Origin: Lepeophtheirus salmonis
Lineage: Eukaryota > Arthropoda > Copepoda > Siphonostomatoida > Caligidae
Reading direction: 5' to 3'
Length of the DNA stretch: 64,000 nt
NCBI RefSeq assembly: GCF_016086655.4
Contig: NC_052139.2
Coordinates: 25,610,002 to 25,674,001, forward strand
Position numbers and translations under genes: made by a program. Positions 35,140 through 47,251 of the stretch are shown one piece after another (the stretch's first letter is position 1; each line of letters starts with the position of its first letter). The notes beneath the pieces are model-generated. The model made no database searches, was not told the origin of the DNA, and was given only the letters and a program-made list of their open reading frames with translations.

Positions 35140-35610
35140 TTCTAGTGATGGGACGATTAAAAAAAAAATCTAATCCCAATTCGGATTCATTAATAATTTA
35201 AATAATAGTTAAAAAAAGCATAACATTTTATTATCAGGGGACTGGATGAAGCAAATTTTTTTCTCCAATCTAGAACATATATTAGTTCTAACTCTTACTA
35301 AATATTATTAAATCGTCTCGTAAATAATAAAAAAAATGTTTGTTTTTTTCAAAAATCTATGACTATTCACGAAAAACTAAATTAGATTCACAGTTGTTCT
35401 TTAAAAAAATTTCAAAAATGAAGTTCTAAAACAATAATTTTTTGAAAAAAAAATATAAATATTCAATTTTTCGAGAAATTTTTATATAAATTTAAAGCTA
35501 TTCACACATTTTTTTAGAAAAAAATTTCAAATTTTAAAATTTTTAGTAAAAACAAAAATGTCTTACTTTATTTTTGGGTGGGGGGGGGTCTATTTTTATC
35601 ATAACTTGGA
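35140..35610 (+). repeat. Bipartite dispersed repeat: 'tgatgggacgatta' head plus A/T-rich tail, copy 1
   Basis: Begins 'tagtgatgggacgattaa', continues with a 'cc.aattcggatt' block, then about 350 bp of low-complexity text rich in 'aaaaatttcaaa' and 'tttttgaaaaa'. The same head and tail order occurs at 62683-63345. Tail-like text without the head occurs at 39600-39920 and 53140-53390. Confidence 0.65.
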
Positions 35611-36785
35611 AAAGTAATAAATAGTTAAATACCAGTAATGAATAGGAATTTTCTTTATCCTATAAATATTTTGAATTACTGAGATTGATTAGGCCAAGGA
35701 CAACCTATAATATTCCCTGCTCTAATTCTCATACCATATTATGATTGTGTATGCAAGAAAGACTGTCACTTTCTTTACGAAATATTAAATGAGTTACGAC
35801 TATGTCTGTTGCTTTATATAATTTATACAATATGGTGTACTAAATGATAAAACGAAAATGTAAATCCGTTGTGTTTTTTAGGTGACCCATTTATTTGGAG
35901 TTGATCATCTGAAGAATGAATTTTTATTTCCTTGGTAGTTATCATTATCATTTAATTCCTGAGTAGTGAACATAATTTCCTATCTGAATTAAAATATATT
36001 CTACACCTGATTGATCTTTCGTGCGTGCTCATAAAAACAGAAAGCAACCCTGAGGATTTGCTGCGGAGTAGCGTTAACTTCGTCAAGCCTGACGGGACGA
36101 AATCATTTCGTGAAAGAAACTTTTTTTCATTACAAAGACGAGACAAAGACGAAAACCTGACACAAATTATGACGAAGAAGAAACTATGACGAAGAAGAAA
36201 CTAAAAGATCAATACGGCAAAACAATGACGATATCTAACAAAGATTAAATTTGACATGGACGAAACTCTGACAAAATGACTGATGCTGATGGTTCGTTCA
36301 ACATGACTCCATGGTCTTACAACAAACTCATAACACAAAACTGAGTAATGTGTATTTAAGTGTTAACGACAATGTGCAAAATACACGTCAGAGGGGGCAA
36401 TCTGAAAAATTCCGATCAAACTATAAAATGGTCATTATAACTTCATTTACATTGTCAGATCAAACAATTGAGGGTAATTTGATAATTAAGCAATTCAATG
36501 CTAAACAATTTGGTCGTTAAGGATTTGTCTATGATAGAATTTGATTGTTATCAATTTGATACTCTGGTAAATTTCATTAAAATAGATGTAGTGCTCACAT
36601 AATCAAACAATTGAATGATAAGAAATTGTCAAAAGAGACTCAACTCTATTTTCCAAAGTATATCTAGGCCAACATGTTATGCAGGTGGACAGCTGGTGCC
36701 TAAGAGGGATCAAAACCTATCTCCATCAGTATTCTTAGTATCAAGAACCCCTTCTTTTACATAAAAAAACAAAAAAAAACCCAAT
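35611..36785. other. Non-coding stretch with a degenerate 'gacgaaa' repeat
   Basis: From about 36050 to 36280 the motif gacga(a) recurs irregularly. A 17-bp unit 'tatgacgaagaagaaac' is perfectly duplicated in tandem at 36168-36201. No coding sequence is recognised. Confidence 0.5.
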
Positions 36786-36789
36786 TGTA

Positions 36790-37040
36790 CAAGTGAACCA
36801 CTGCTCAAAAAAGTGTATCATTACCCATCACATCCCTGAGAATCCAGGACCTCTTTTGATATCCTATAATACACCCAAGGTCTGTGCAAAAATAATTGTA
36901 GGTTCAAAAAGTGGATCATTACCCACCGCCACCGCTTACCCCAGCATCAAGGATCCCTTTCAATATCATATAATACATCCCAGCTCATGGGTTGTGCAAG
37001 TGAATTCTTGTCGAAAAGGTGGGTTGTTATTTTCAGAGCT
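36790..37040 (+). repeat. Tandem repeat with a period of about 100 bp, roughly 2.5 units
   Basis: The phrase 'caaaa.agtg.atcattaccca' occurs at 36806 and 36905, followed in each unit by 'c..g.(a)atcca(g)gga.c.cttt' and 'tata(c)cctataatacaccc'/'tatcatataatacatccc'. A third partial unit starts near 37008 (gtcgaaaaggtgggttgtta). The open frame that crosses it is not considered coding. Confidence 0.6.
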
Positions 37041-38263
37041 CTTGAACTTTTTTTGGTATTATACTTAGTGGTCTCTGTAAAGTTATGTGTAACTTTGGTC
37101 GTGGTTTATGACCGGCATGCAAATCCTCTGCAGCCAGAGGTCCATGCGTTTTTTAATACTAAAATGTAGGCCAAAAAGGTGAGCAATTTGAATGGATGTG
37201 ATAAAATTTGGGCATATGAGGGGGACATCAGCAACAAGTAAAGGTCTAATAAAAATTTACAAGAGAGTTGTTGATTCTATTTCATAAAGTTACCTAAACT
37301 TTAACACATTCACCAAATAAAATACTTTTGGTGCATGTTGTGCTATTATAGCATTTGCAGTTACAAAGGCGTCCTTTTTTTTTTTTTTTTTTTTTTTGCA
37401 GATGAACTTATTTGTTTGGAGTCTGTGCAATTGCGTCACTTAAAGCCTTGTTCATTTCCATCCGACAGAATTTATGTAGTCAGTCGCAATGTAACTTCCA
37501 TCAACACTGAGGAAGGTCTCTTTGCAAGGATTAGACTGCTTTCTTACTTTGAGTTGTTTTAAGACATCAATTTTTGTCAATAATATATGTTCTCTGCTAC
37601 ATGGATCACAGTGGGGATCTGTTTTTCTACGGGCGATATTAATAAGAACCGAGACCGGAACCAAGACCGAAACCGTTGAAATGGAAGAACTGGGACCGAT
37701 AGAAACCTGGAATCTAAGCCGGGCACAACTTTGCCAAAATTCATAAATTTATTAGTATTCATATATAAACTATTAAAAATTTACAAAACCTAAATTTAAC
37801 CGATTAATGTTTTTGAACATTCGATATCAAACGTATAAATTGTTATTATTATTATTATTATTTTTAACCCTAGAAAGGTCAACTGGAAATAAAAAACTAA
37901 AAAAAAATCCTTTGCACCCTTCGCCTCTTGCTCTTTTTTTCCTTACAAAGGGTATCAACTCTACAGATCCCTACTTATAAAACCCCCTCTTATATACCGT
38001 CCCTGCAGACACTTCTATGGTATAACACTTTTATTTATATTCACTTTTCAATAGGCGGTTCGGGTACTCCCTCCCGTTTATATGTATTATAGTATCATTC
38101 TAAGGATTGATCTACTTTAAGACTGGACATAATCGAAAACTTGGCTAAATATCATTAAAATTCATTATTTCGGAGTTTGTTATCATAGTATAGACAGTAA
38201 TATATCAATGAATTGAAAAATAATAATTAAAAATCTAAAGAAATAATAATTTTGTGAAGGCAT
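37041..38263. other. Non-coding stretch with a poly-T tract and dispersed repeats
   Basis: A run of 23 T at 37375-37397 followed by GCAG imitates a splice acceptor, but no protein family is recognised downstream. About 37640-37740 (ccgagaccgg.acc, gaagaactgggaccgatag) is related to 42305-42390. About 37925-37980 carries the terminus motif 'tatcaactctac.g..ccctacttataa', seen also at the outer end of the 23330-25147 element. No strong poly(A) signal for the minus-strand gene lies close by; the nearest is a TTTATT at 38030-38035. Confidence 0.45.
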
Positions 38264-39445
38264 TTAACATTTAAGCCCTGCAAATCCTGGAATGGTTAAA
38301 AACCCATCTGAGTAAATTTCTTTCTTTTTTCCAATGTTGAGAGCCAACCCCATTAACTTTTCAGTAGAAACAGGATGCCAGGCTCCGTAGGTACATGGGT
38401 CACCAGGATATATTTGAGTTCCATAGTAATGGCATCTATTACCATAGCGAAGCGATGGAATATATTCAAAACTCCTAACAATTCTGCAATGTTGGATTGC
38501 AATAGCTAATCCCAAAAAGCCAGAAGTCGTTGGATGTGGAACCATCGGCCATTTTGAATGAGATTGTAGCCAGTCCCAAATGGACCATAGACTTCCTGGA
38601 TGTAAAAGATACAAAGGTTCCTCTGGTTTCATGCGTCGCTTTGCAAAAAAATTCTCAAAAAAAGGCTGATCTGGATGTGAGTACCACTCTGAAACACTAG
38701 CCGTATAATTAGTTGGGTCCCAAACGAGTACTGCAGAGGAGGAATATAGGCTTTTAGGACCCAGAAACCCGAATTCGGGCTTAAATATAATTTGGCTATT
38801 GACGACACGAAGAGAAGTTTTCGAACCTACGTCTTTTTCGAATCCAGATGTAGGACCATCGTTAAAGCGTATTATTAAATCATGGCTGTCAATGAAGGTT
38901 CCAAGTCCAGAGTTAATCAAAGAACCAGAATTTGTCACTACAGCACAGCTGTTGTATGTTTTGTTACTAAGAAAAGGACTGGACCTGAAGAATTGATCTA
39001 ATTGCTTAGTTCTAAAAAAAGGATCACCTTTTTTAAAGATATGCAACTTGACTTTTTTTTTCATATCACAGAGAAGCTCTGATGGGGACTGGCTGATGTT
39101 TGGCAATGCTCCCACCCGACCACCATTGAAGTTGACTTTAAATTTATTTTCAAATTTTCCAGCAAGGATCTTCTTTCCATTATCCATAACGGTTTTATTC
39201 ATATTGGAGATAACTTTCTTTTCAAAGGCTTTGATCCGCCTCATTTCCTCAGACACTTTTTCACTATCCTTCACTACAAGTTTACTTTTTGTATCATTAG
39301 AATTTATTGGAAGAGTGGATCCTGAATTGTAAATGTCCTTAGAATCCTCTGCTTTGGAGGTCACTAGCCAAAACGTACACCAGCTAGTGAAGAGATAGCT
39401 TAAGAGTAAGAACAAGAGAAATACAGTATATCCAAGGAAATTCAT
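38264..39445 (-). CDS. ST6Gal: Beta-galactoside alpha-2,6-sialyltransferase (ST6Gal-type, GT29)
   Basis: Golgi type II membrane enzyme that transfers sialic acid from CMP-sialic acid to galactose-type acceptors on glycoproteins. Single uninterrupted exon, 393 residues. A cytoplasmic stub is followed by a membrane anchor at about residues 5-28 and a stem of about 100 residues. The catalytic domain shows all four sialyl motifs. Motif L starts near SCAVVTNSGSLINSGLGTF (C167) and includes DSHDLIIRFNDGPTSGFEKD and VGSKTSLRVVNSQ. Motif S is PTTSGFLGLAIAIQHC (C320). Motif III is HYYG (339-342). Motif VS is HPVSTE (H357, E362). The carboxyl end LKC resembles the ST6Gal terminus. Potential N-glycosylation sites are at N48, N83, N116, N161 and N246. 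The start at 39445 places the anchor at the amino end. A TAG acceptor-like site lies 4 nt before the ATG on the coding strand. It resembles vertebrate ST6Gal and the single insect sialyltransferase. Confidence 0.94.
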   Translation of the reverse strand: MNFLGYTVFLLFLLLSYLFTSWCTFWLVTSKAEDSKDIYNSGSTLPINSNDTKSKLVVKDSEKVSEEMRRIKAFEKKVISNMNKTVMDNGKKILAGKFENKFKVNFNGGRVGALPNISQSPSELLCDMKKKVKLHIFKKGDPFFRTKQLDQFFRSSPFLSNKTYNSCAVVTNSGSLINSGLGTFIDSHDLIIRFNDGPTSGFEKDVGSKTSLRVVNSQIIFKPEFGFLGPKSLYSSSAVLVWDPTNYTASVSEWYSHPDQPFFENFFAKRRMKPEEPLYLLHPGSLWSIWDWLQSHSKWPMVPHPTTSGFLGLAIAIQHCRIVRSFEYIPSLRYGNRCHYYGTQIYPGDPCTYGAWHPVSTEKLMGLALNIGKKKEIYSDGFLTIPGFAGLKC

Positions 39446-41815
39446 AGTTCTATAAGTAATTAGGTCTAGTGTCTCTTTAATTTGAATGATATTGTGAGAT
39501 AATAGGAGTCACATATGCTTTCCATGAATTTTAATTGAATACAGCTGAATCTCTTTCTTATTTATGTCAATATTAATTCATTGAGTGAAACAATTATTTT
39601 TTGTAAACAGATGTAGATTTATGATTTTTTTTTTCCAAAAATGATTTTTTTGAGAATGAAATTTTTTCGAAAAAATTTCCTATTTTTTTTTTTCGAAATA
39701 TTTTATATTTGACATTTTTTCCAGAAAATATAATAATTTATTAATAGCTGTGGATTTTACAAAAAAAAATTTCTTTTTTTTTCGGAATGACTAGATTTTG
39801 AACTTTTTTTTGTTAAAAAAATCAATTTTTTGTGAATAATATTTGAATTATTTCCCGAAACTTTTAATTTTTGGACATTTTTTTCCAAAAAAAAATCCAA
39901 AAACTATAGTTATTCTCATTTTAAATATAAGTATAATATTTTCCTTTGTACTAATGGTACGCCTCAATGATGAGCTTTGTTAAAAGCAGCTGCCTTTTAT
40001 ATGATTTTGGTAGCAGAAAATGAGTTACTGCTATGAAGAGGATAATTTTCTATATTTAAAATAGGATTAGTCCAGGGACAATATTATAATTATATTTAAA
40101 CTCATGTATATTTATTTTTTGAATAATTTTTAAAACAATTTACACCAAAGAGAGGCGAGAATCCTTCTTCCAGATGAAGAGGCTCATGAACAAAAAAGAA
40201 GAAAGAGCACAGGCTTCAACCGGACTTCATTTGTAATAGCTATACTTAGTTTGTTCTTAACACATATCCACTCTTTAAGTATAGCTCATTGGTCAAAAAT
40301 GATCAATTATGAAATAACCATTACCATTATTAGGTGAGACGAAGGAATCGAGAGCTAACAACAAAATGGTAGAAATATAAAAAAATCTAACTTATGTAAA
40401 TTGAATGTCCAACAAATATCACAATGAAAGGAACTGCTTCCAAAAGTTTCACAAATAGATTTGAGATGTCTTCATAATTTGTTTATAATATTAATATCTA
40501 TTTTGAAAAAAATAAATATTTCCCGCTTTGTATTATAATGAAAGATGCTTCTCAACATTTGTCCTACAGGATTCAAAATTAGTCACTTTTCCATTGTAGA
40601 ATATTTCTCCAAGATTAAAGTGCATGTTAAAAATACTCATAAAATAATATATGCACAACCATTGTATTTGATAAGGTCACATCATTAGTTTCCCAACCAA
40701 TATATACTTTCAAAATTACCGCTCATACACGGAAAGACATAATGTAAATGATTTACATTAAAAATATTTCTATGATTTAGGAATAGTTTTTTTTTTTTAC
40801 AACATTGTACCATAGTACTGAGTTACAGAAATAAAATAAAGGAATATTTTATATACAACAGCAGTTGTATTCAAACGACATTATGGTTAATTCATTACTA
40901 CTTATAGTGGGTTGGGGGAGGGGGGTTTAATCCTTTGTGAGTTTCAGATACTTACCCTATCAACTGTAGATAACGAGGACTCATTGTTTTGTTAAAGTAC
41001 TTTTATGATTTGTGAAATCATTTAACTATCTTTATTAAAATCATTCAATTTTGACAAACTCCGAGTTCTATCTGAGGATCATCAAATCCCTGATGTGCCC
41101 CGCCCCGCCCCTCCTTTCGATAAATTTAAGATTGATAGTATTACAAAATGAGGAAAAAAATCAGTTTGTTTATGAAGATTGTCTTACAATTGGATTCTAA
41201 ATGTTTAGAGTGGTCAACTCTGAGAATTTACTCTGCAATAATATTTTTAGAACTCTGTCTATACGTTTAATGTTTATTTCTGGGCTTAGCAGTGCTCAAA
41301 GAGACTCTAAGAAAAGATACGACTGAAACTGATTAAATTCTTTTAAATTAAACACTTTTGACTGTTCTATACATTGCATCATTGTTCGGGATGTCATTTC
41401 TATAGAGAAAAGTTAGAGTTTATTCTCTTTCTTTGATCCAAGACAGTTTAAACTCAACCGGTTTATAAACATCAAGAACCAATGTTGTGCACAACATATA
41501 GGTCTAGCGATTAGGGCTCATGAAGAATATATAATATAGAGAATATATAAAGAAAATACAATTTTTATAATAAAAAATAAATTAGGTTTTTTTTTTGTAC
41601 AATTGCAGCATTTTCCAATGATTTTTGACGTACCTAGGCTGATACTTTTGTATCTGAGTTCCAAATATCTGAGGGCTTTTATGGATCTGGAAAAGTGGTT
41701 TCAGGGACCAGATGATGCGAATAAAAGAGGGAAGAGCTGGGGTAGATTATGGATTCAGATCTACTACTAAGCTTGTCGGATCCCTATAATATGATAACTA
41801 AAATATGTATTTATT
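39446..41815. other. Non-coding stretch 5' of the sialyltransferase, A/T low complexity
   Basis: The stretch 39600-39920 consists of 'tttttttccaaaaa'-type low-complexity text like the tails at 35220-35570 and 62860-63345. The remainder is AT-rich with no recognised gene. Confidence 0.5.
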
Positions 41816-41819
41816 AAGC

Positions 41820-42197
41820 CAGGGTTTCCCAAACTTTACTATGCCAAGGCACCGCTACACGTATACATTTGTTAGCTGAGGCACTCTTTATACGAAAGAT
41901 GTGTAATATGTGATGAAACACTGCCTAACAATAGGAGACCACTTAATTAAATACTAATATATATATATATAATTATGCTCGTCAACAACATGTCTATATT
42001 ACTTCCACTACATGATAACAATTCCTCCGCTTTGTATACGTATGAGGATACATATTAACGGACAAATACTAATATCTGACGGGGTACACTAGAGGAAAAA
42101 ACATGAGAATGATTAAAACTATGTAACATAATGCCCCAACATTGTCTTAAGGCACCTTAATTTTCTGCCCCCCTGCATTGGGATACTACGGACTCTG
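41820..42197 (+). mobile_element. Possible hAT-type non-autonomous element
   Basis: The left end reads CAGGGTTTCCCAAACTTTAC, followed by 'ccaaggcaccgc', a typical hAT-like terminus. The right side carries 'aaggcacctt' and 'gcattgggata..acggactctg', which inverted is a weak match to the left end. No 8-bp target-site duplication could be confirmed, and no coding sequence lies between. Confidence 0.4.
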
Positions 42198-42289
42198 ATT
42201 ACAAGGTTGCTGTGGCCCTGTTTGTATCTAATATCCTTTCCTGGACTCAATTTCTTAGCGACAGGGCTTGTAATTAGTTGCCGGTTAGC

Positions 42290-42395
42290 AAGCCTGTATA
42301 AAAAAACAACCGAGAGTAGAACCTCAGAAATTAAAGAACTGGGACAGATAAAACCGTTGAACTTGAAGCAGACACAATCTTCTCAAGGACCTTTT
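42290..42395 (+). repeat. Dispersed repeat related to 37640-37740
   Basis: Shares 'aaccgagag.(c/g).gaacc', 'gaactgggac.gata.aa' and 'agc.g.cacaa.(c)ttt/ttc' with the copy near 37650. The frame at 42207-42464 crosses it and is not called. Confidence 0.45.
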
Positions 42396-42586
42396 CTAAT
42401 ATGCTTTAATATACTCCGTTTCACGGATTGGGCTTGTAAACTGTTAGGCCGTGAGGCAGGTTAAATTTTTCCTCCACTGCTCCACTATTTGGTTTTTATT
42501 TATAAATTTTGAGAAAAATAAAAAAAACACAAAAAAAAAAACCATTCCATAGTCTGAAGTGTGCTGCTGATTTAGTAATCTCTACA

Positions 42587-42900
42587 GGGTGTCTAGAACG
42601 AATACGTCACTTGTTCCTTTATGACTACTCTGAATATTTTGAAATTACTTATAAACTGTTCTCTTCTTCCAAGAGATGATATTAACTCAGCATAACTTCT
42701 ATACGTGCCAGTTGTGCCATCACTCGGAAAAGAAAAATAATGTCCTAGTCGACAATTCAGTCCTAAAATTAGAGTAGAGGATATAAATAACTGCGCTCCT
42801 CCACGTGGGATTGTCTAATAAGGCCATCAGAGAGCAGATTGGAGCCTCAGGTAAGATGATTTACAATATCTCTGTATATGGAGACATTATAAATTTAGAC
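42587..42900 (+). mobile_element. 5' end of a mariner-like element
   Basis: Starts at a TA with CAGGGTGTCTAGAACGAATA, a mariner-type terminus. About 42806-42880 encodes GLSNKAIREQIGASGKMIYN, typical of the amino-terminal helix-turn-helix of mariner-like transposases. The reading frame ends at a stop near 42918 and no catalytic part follows. A candidate distal terminus (inverted: tagagggtgttggaaagg) lies at 44300-44320, but the match is weak. Confidence 0.6.
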
Positions 42901-43423
42901 ATTCACTCTTATGAGTAAATAGTACCGTTTGGCCCCGCCTATTCAATTTTATTGTACGAATTTGTTATTGTATTTTATATATGTACATTCTACATATATA
43001 TCTTTCCGGAATTTTCCATTTAATTTTTTTTTTGAATATTTTTAACCTTTTTATAGGTTTGAGACAATATTTGAGCAAGAAAAAATCATCAACCCACATG
43101 AAAAATAGTTTACTCTTTATTAAATTTTATGTGCTAATATTTTACATACCATAGTCAAACCTTGAGAAAATGCAATTTAAAGGTTTAACCCACTTTATTT
43201 TAGGGGGCTTTGTTTGAAAAAGAAAAGCTCTTTGGTTTTTTATTGTTGTTATGCAAAATGAATTTATTTAAATCGAAAATAATCTTCTAAAGCAATATGG
43301 TTGGCGTCAGCTGACGTAGTGAGGTTACTGTTTGCGGCAGTTCAGATAATTTTATTCAAGTGAAGTGCACTAAAAAATCCCATCATCGACCCTGGATGTA
43401 AACTGAGGGGCCAATCTAATTAG

Positions 43424-43760
43424 TAGCTCAACTTTATCAAGATTATCAAAAAGTATTCGCAGTATTTTATAAATATATATTATTATATCTCAAAGTGGCC
43501 ATCCTTTGGTTTTTTTTTAAATGATCCTTCATCTTTATAACCTTGGTAATAAGACATTTGGAGCAGGGGAACAATGCAAGAGATCTTGTTATAACTTTGT
43601 ACCGCGTCAAGAAGGTTTGACAAACAATTTTTTTGGCCTCATTCTTAGTTGTTCTTCGTCTGATGAAGAAATTAGTTTCACAATCGGTTGATATTACGGT
43701 AAAAAAATCTGTAAACTATTTTGTTAATCAGTAAAAACCCTCATAAAGTTTGATTCATTG
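43424..43760 (-). mobile_element. Second, shorter copy of the mariner-like family at 27505-28400
   Basis: Shares 'agctcaactttatcaaga' at 43424, 'ttataa.(c)..agtaata/ggtaataaga' with 'ttggagcagggga' at 43559, and 'gttgatattacgg' at 43687 with the copy at 27505-28400. The part encoding the carboxyl end is missing here. No open frame remains. Confidence 0.55.
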
Positions 43761-46700
43761 GTATAGACAATGCATACGTTTATACCAATAATAAATCTTG
43801 AAGATAAGTGAATTTGGATCTCTTGCAAATTCTGTAAATACTCAAAAGCACAACTATCTCCTTACAAAGATATATAATATAAAGGTAGTAAATAGAAATC
43901 CATTGTTTGTAAAGGGTTTTTTCCCCCCATAAATACTTATCTCCTTGGGAATCAAAACCGTGATTGCATGACGGTCAGACTTCACGATTTCTTTTATTTC
44001 AGCCATATTTTGGACAATTGACCTTCAAGAGCATGGTATATATTTGAAATTAAAATTACCAGAACGGAATCGATGAAATCAAAATGATGAGCAAATGGAT
44101 GTTACAGTATCAGGTCCATAAACACTATTCATATGTTCAGCCGTTTGACCTACTTTTTACCCTTTATCAAGGAAAAACAATAAAATATGGCGTATTTTCC
44201 CTTTGTTGATGTTTACTTTTGACACACGCTCATCGAACCTGAGTCAAAGAACCACAAAAGGGTTTTAAAGTTGTTGTCTTTTTTTGTCCAAAATCTTACC
44301 TTTCCAACACCCTCTAGTATAAGCCGATCCCACTTCTACAACGCGAGTTATACATTACTAAAGTCATTATTGGAAAAATAATATGTTGTATTCCCATTTG
44401 TATCAACAGATGCATTTTAGAAAAAAATTATATCCACATATTTCAACATCTTGATTAACACATTCATAGTCTGAGTAGATAAGAAAGAGTTCTACAACTC
44501 TTATTAAGTGTATTGTATATATTTGATTGACACATTGATGAATTACTAATTTTGATAAGAATAGATTTCGATTGGATACGAAAATTCTGGATTGTTTGTT
44601 GAAATGATAGAAATAATTAAATATTTTATTTTTCAGATCAAGAATAAAATAAGTATATTTCCCTTTATAAATAAACGTTATTTATAATCCATAAACAACA
44701 TAAGAACGGGTCTCCCATAAATTATATCCCACTCTAATGAATCACTAGAATTCTTTAGTGCCGTATGACAAATACTCAGACCTCTGTTGACAATTACTCA
44801 ACAAAGTTTTAGCCATTTTGGACGCTCTGTTGTTATGTTACATTTGTTTGCTAATATGTATTACTCGCATTAATGTACTTAAATTTGGGGATGGTCTTAA
44901 TGATAGTAAATGTTTCTGAACGATAATAGTCCCGAATTACAAGAGTCTTTCCTCTCTCAATGAATGAAGGGTGGCATGAAAAGCCTTAAAAAAAAAAAGT
45001 TTAGAATCAAAAGGACATGCATGAACTATAATAAGGAATTTTTTGTAATAAAGGTCTATTAAAATCGCACTTTTTACATGTTAAAATAAAAATTGAAGAA
45101 AAAATAGTTTGATGGGGGCCACTACAAGTAGGAGGCCCTAGACTTAAACCTCGGTTATTTTAAACCATGATCCTCGCCTCCTTTTAATTGATTGACCATT
45201 GGAAATAAATAAGTATACATATGTATTTGTGGAATTGACAGTATTGAGGCGATTCTGATACTTCAAAAAAGACCGACTCTTGCCGATTCCGATGCATCAG
45301 TACACCCCCTAATTATGATATATCTTGATGCCCAGAGATAAAATAATATAGAGTAATAGATCTACATGACAGAATTATATCTGTTTCTCGACGGAGTTTG
45401 TAAACCAAAGTAATTTATCTCAAAAGAAATAACTAACAAAAGTGGCTCCCGTATTCCGTCACCAACTCTCGACCTTCTCGGTTCTTATAAAAGGAAGGGT
45501 AGTTCCATTTTATTTCAACAAATTTTCAAACAATTGTATACCCACTAAGATGCAAACTTATTTTAATAACGATCTTGCAAAGAGTATCAGTACATATGAT
45601 CATTTAAAAAAATAACTATAAAATTAGCCAAGCAATATTGAGATATTACGCTTTTTAGAATTTTAACCACTAGGTGACGCTCACTTATTAAAAACTTTAA
45701 TCACTTGAGCTTGAGTTTGATAGGATAATCAGTGTAAAACTAAGGGAAATCAATGATTTTCAATATTTTCATCTTTCGAGAGGCATATCTTTGGGGGTAC
45801 AATTTGAGGATGATGGTTTACACGATTTTTTTTTTTTGATTTATTTAAGAGTTCCTTATTCAACTTACAAAAAGTTATTTATGGTACTTACTTCCTTCAG
45901 ATTTACTTCAATCCTGCAAATTGAACATAAAAGATTAAAAATCATTGTTTTCCTTTTTTGAGGGTCAAAATTTCTAACAATGAAATAAAACCAAGAATAT
46001 AATTTATATTTGAGCACATAATCCAAACTGATTTAGTTTTTTTCTAGGTCGTCAGGTTTCAGTAATATTTTAGATTATAGTAATTCGGTACCATTATCGT
46101 TCAGAGTTATTTTCCATCATTAAGACGATCACCAAATTGAAATACAATGAAAAAAGCAGATGTACAAAGTTCTTTTATGATTATAAAAGACTTTTTTTAT
46201 CAAACGTGGACAGTTAATTAATGTTTATTTTCTGATTACTATGGAAAGGTTTAGTGATTATTTTTTAATATTTTGTTTCGGTTGTCCTTCTTACATAAAC
46301 AGACTAAAACGATTGGTCATTTCCGGATCATGAACGAGCAACAAGGAAAAAGGCGGGGCACCTCAAATCTCGAGTTTCTAGTCCCAGTTCTGAAATATTT
46401 TAATTTAGTTCAACTCGAGTCCTCCGATTTCCATTGACTTCCTTTCAAGTCCAACATATAATATAGGGCTATAGGAATAAGGCTTTTATAGAGTTGAGTA
46501 CAAAATAGCTTTCAACTACAAGTCAAGTAGAAAGTCTGGGGTTCAAGTCCCCACCTCAAATTAAAAATATGAACCTAAATGAGTATAGAGAGTGCAAATG
46601 TTTCTGAGTCCAAGTCTGTTCGAAAAACATAGATACTAAGACAAATTTATGTATTCAACTATATCAACCTTGATTATGTACAATTTCAATGTTGACATTT

Positions 46701-47188
46701 GCATAAAATATTAAGCAAATTTATTTATGCATATCAAATCTAAAAGCGAGTTGCCATGCTCCAAAGTGTCAAATAAGCTTTCAATCTCTGAGGAAATTTT
46801 TTGCTTACATCATTAGCAAGATAGGCAGCCTTTTCCTTAAGGATTCCCCCTAACGAGGATAGAGGATGGAAATACGCTGCAGACCTTGTTAGGTTTTTCC
46901 TACAATGTTTATGTAACTTCGATTCATCCCTTAAATGTTTAATAAGTAGATACCTAATATAGATAGAACAAGAACTTTGAGGATGTCAGTTCGAACTCAT
47001 TACAAAAAGGTGCAACATTCATGTTTGATATGTTCAACTTTTTATACATATGTAAATTAAACTAAATGCACTAATTTTACACTAATGATGGCAAAAAAAA
47101 ACAAAAAAACAATTGACTTCAAGTGTGGGAAAGACTCATTTTAAACCTTAAAATATATGTGGAAGACACATTTATGCTGTAGTATATG
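43761..47188. other. Intergenic, mostly unrecognised
   Basis: About 3.4 kb of AT-rich DNA. A short degenerate motif 'gccgattccgatgcatcagta' lies near 45280-45303 in a style that suggests a dispersed repeat. A T-arm-like string at 46528-46543 was examined and rejected as a tRNA. No genes. Confidence 0.5.
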
Positions 47189-47250
47189 TATAAGGGTGAA
47201 ACTTTGGCAGGACGAAACATTCCAGGGTTAAACTGATTGGGGCGTAACAT
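47189..47250 (+). repeat. 16-bp periodic motif array interrupted by a mariner insertion
   Basis: Degenerate units aagggtgaaactttgg, caggacgaaacattcc, agggttaaactgattgg and ggcgtaacata resemble the array at 32166-32250. The mariner-type copy at 47252-48130 begins at the TA that ends the last unit. Confidence 0.5.
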
Positions 47251-47251
47251 A

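Noticed and set aside
37375..37562. T23-GCAG followed by an open frame, resembling a splice acceptor and exon
   Set aside because: The downstream text matches no family, lacks a donor partner and lies in repeat-rich DNA; the T run alone explains the resemblance.
46480..46560. Possible tRNA: 'tggggttcaagtcccca' looks like a T-arm
   Set aside because: No matching acceptor stem, D-arm or anticodon arm could be built upstream, and the neighbourhood contains several similar 'ttcaa.tc' strings, suggesting a degenerate repeat.
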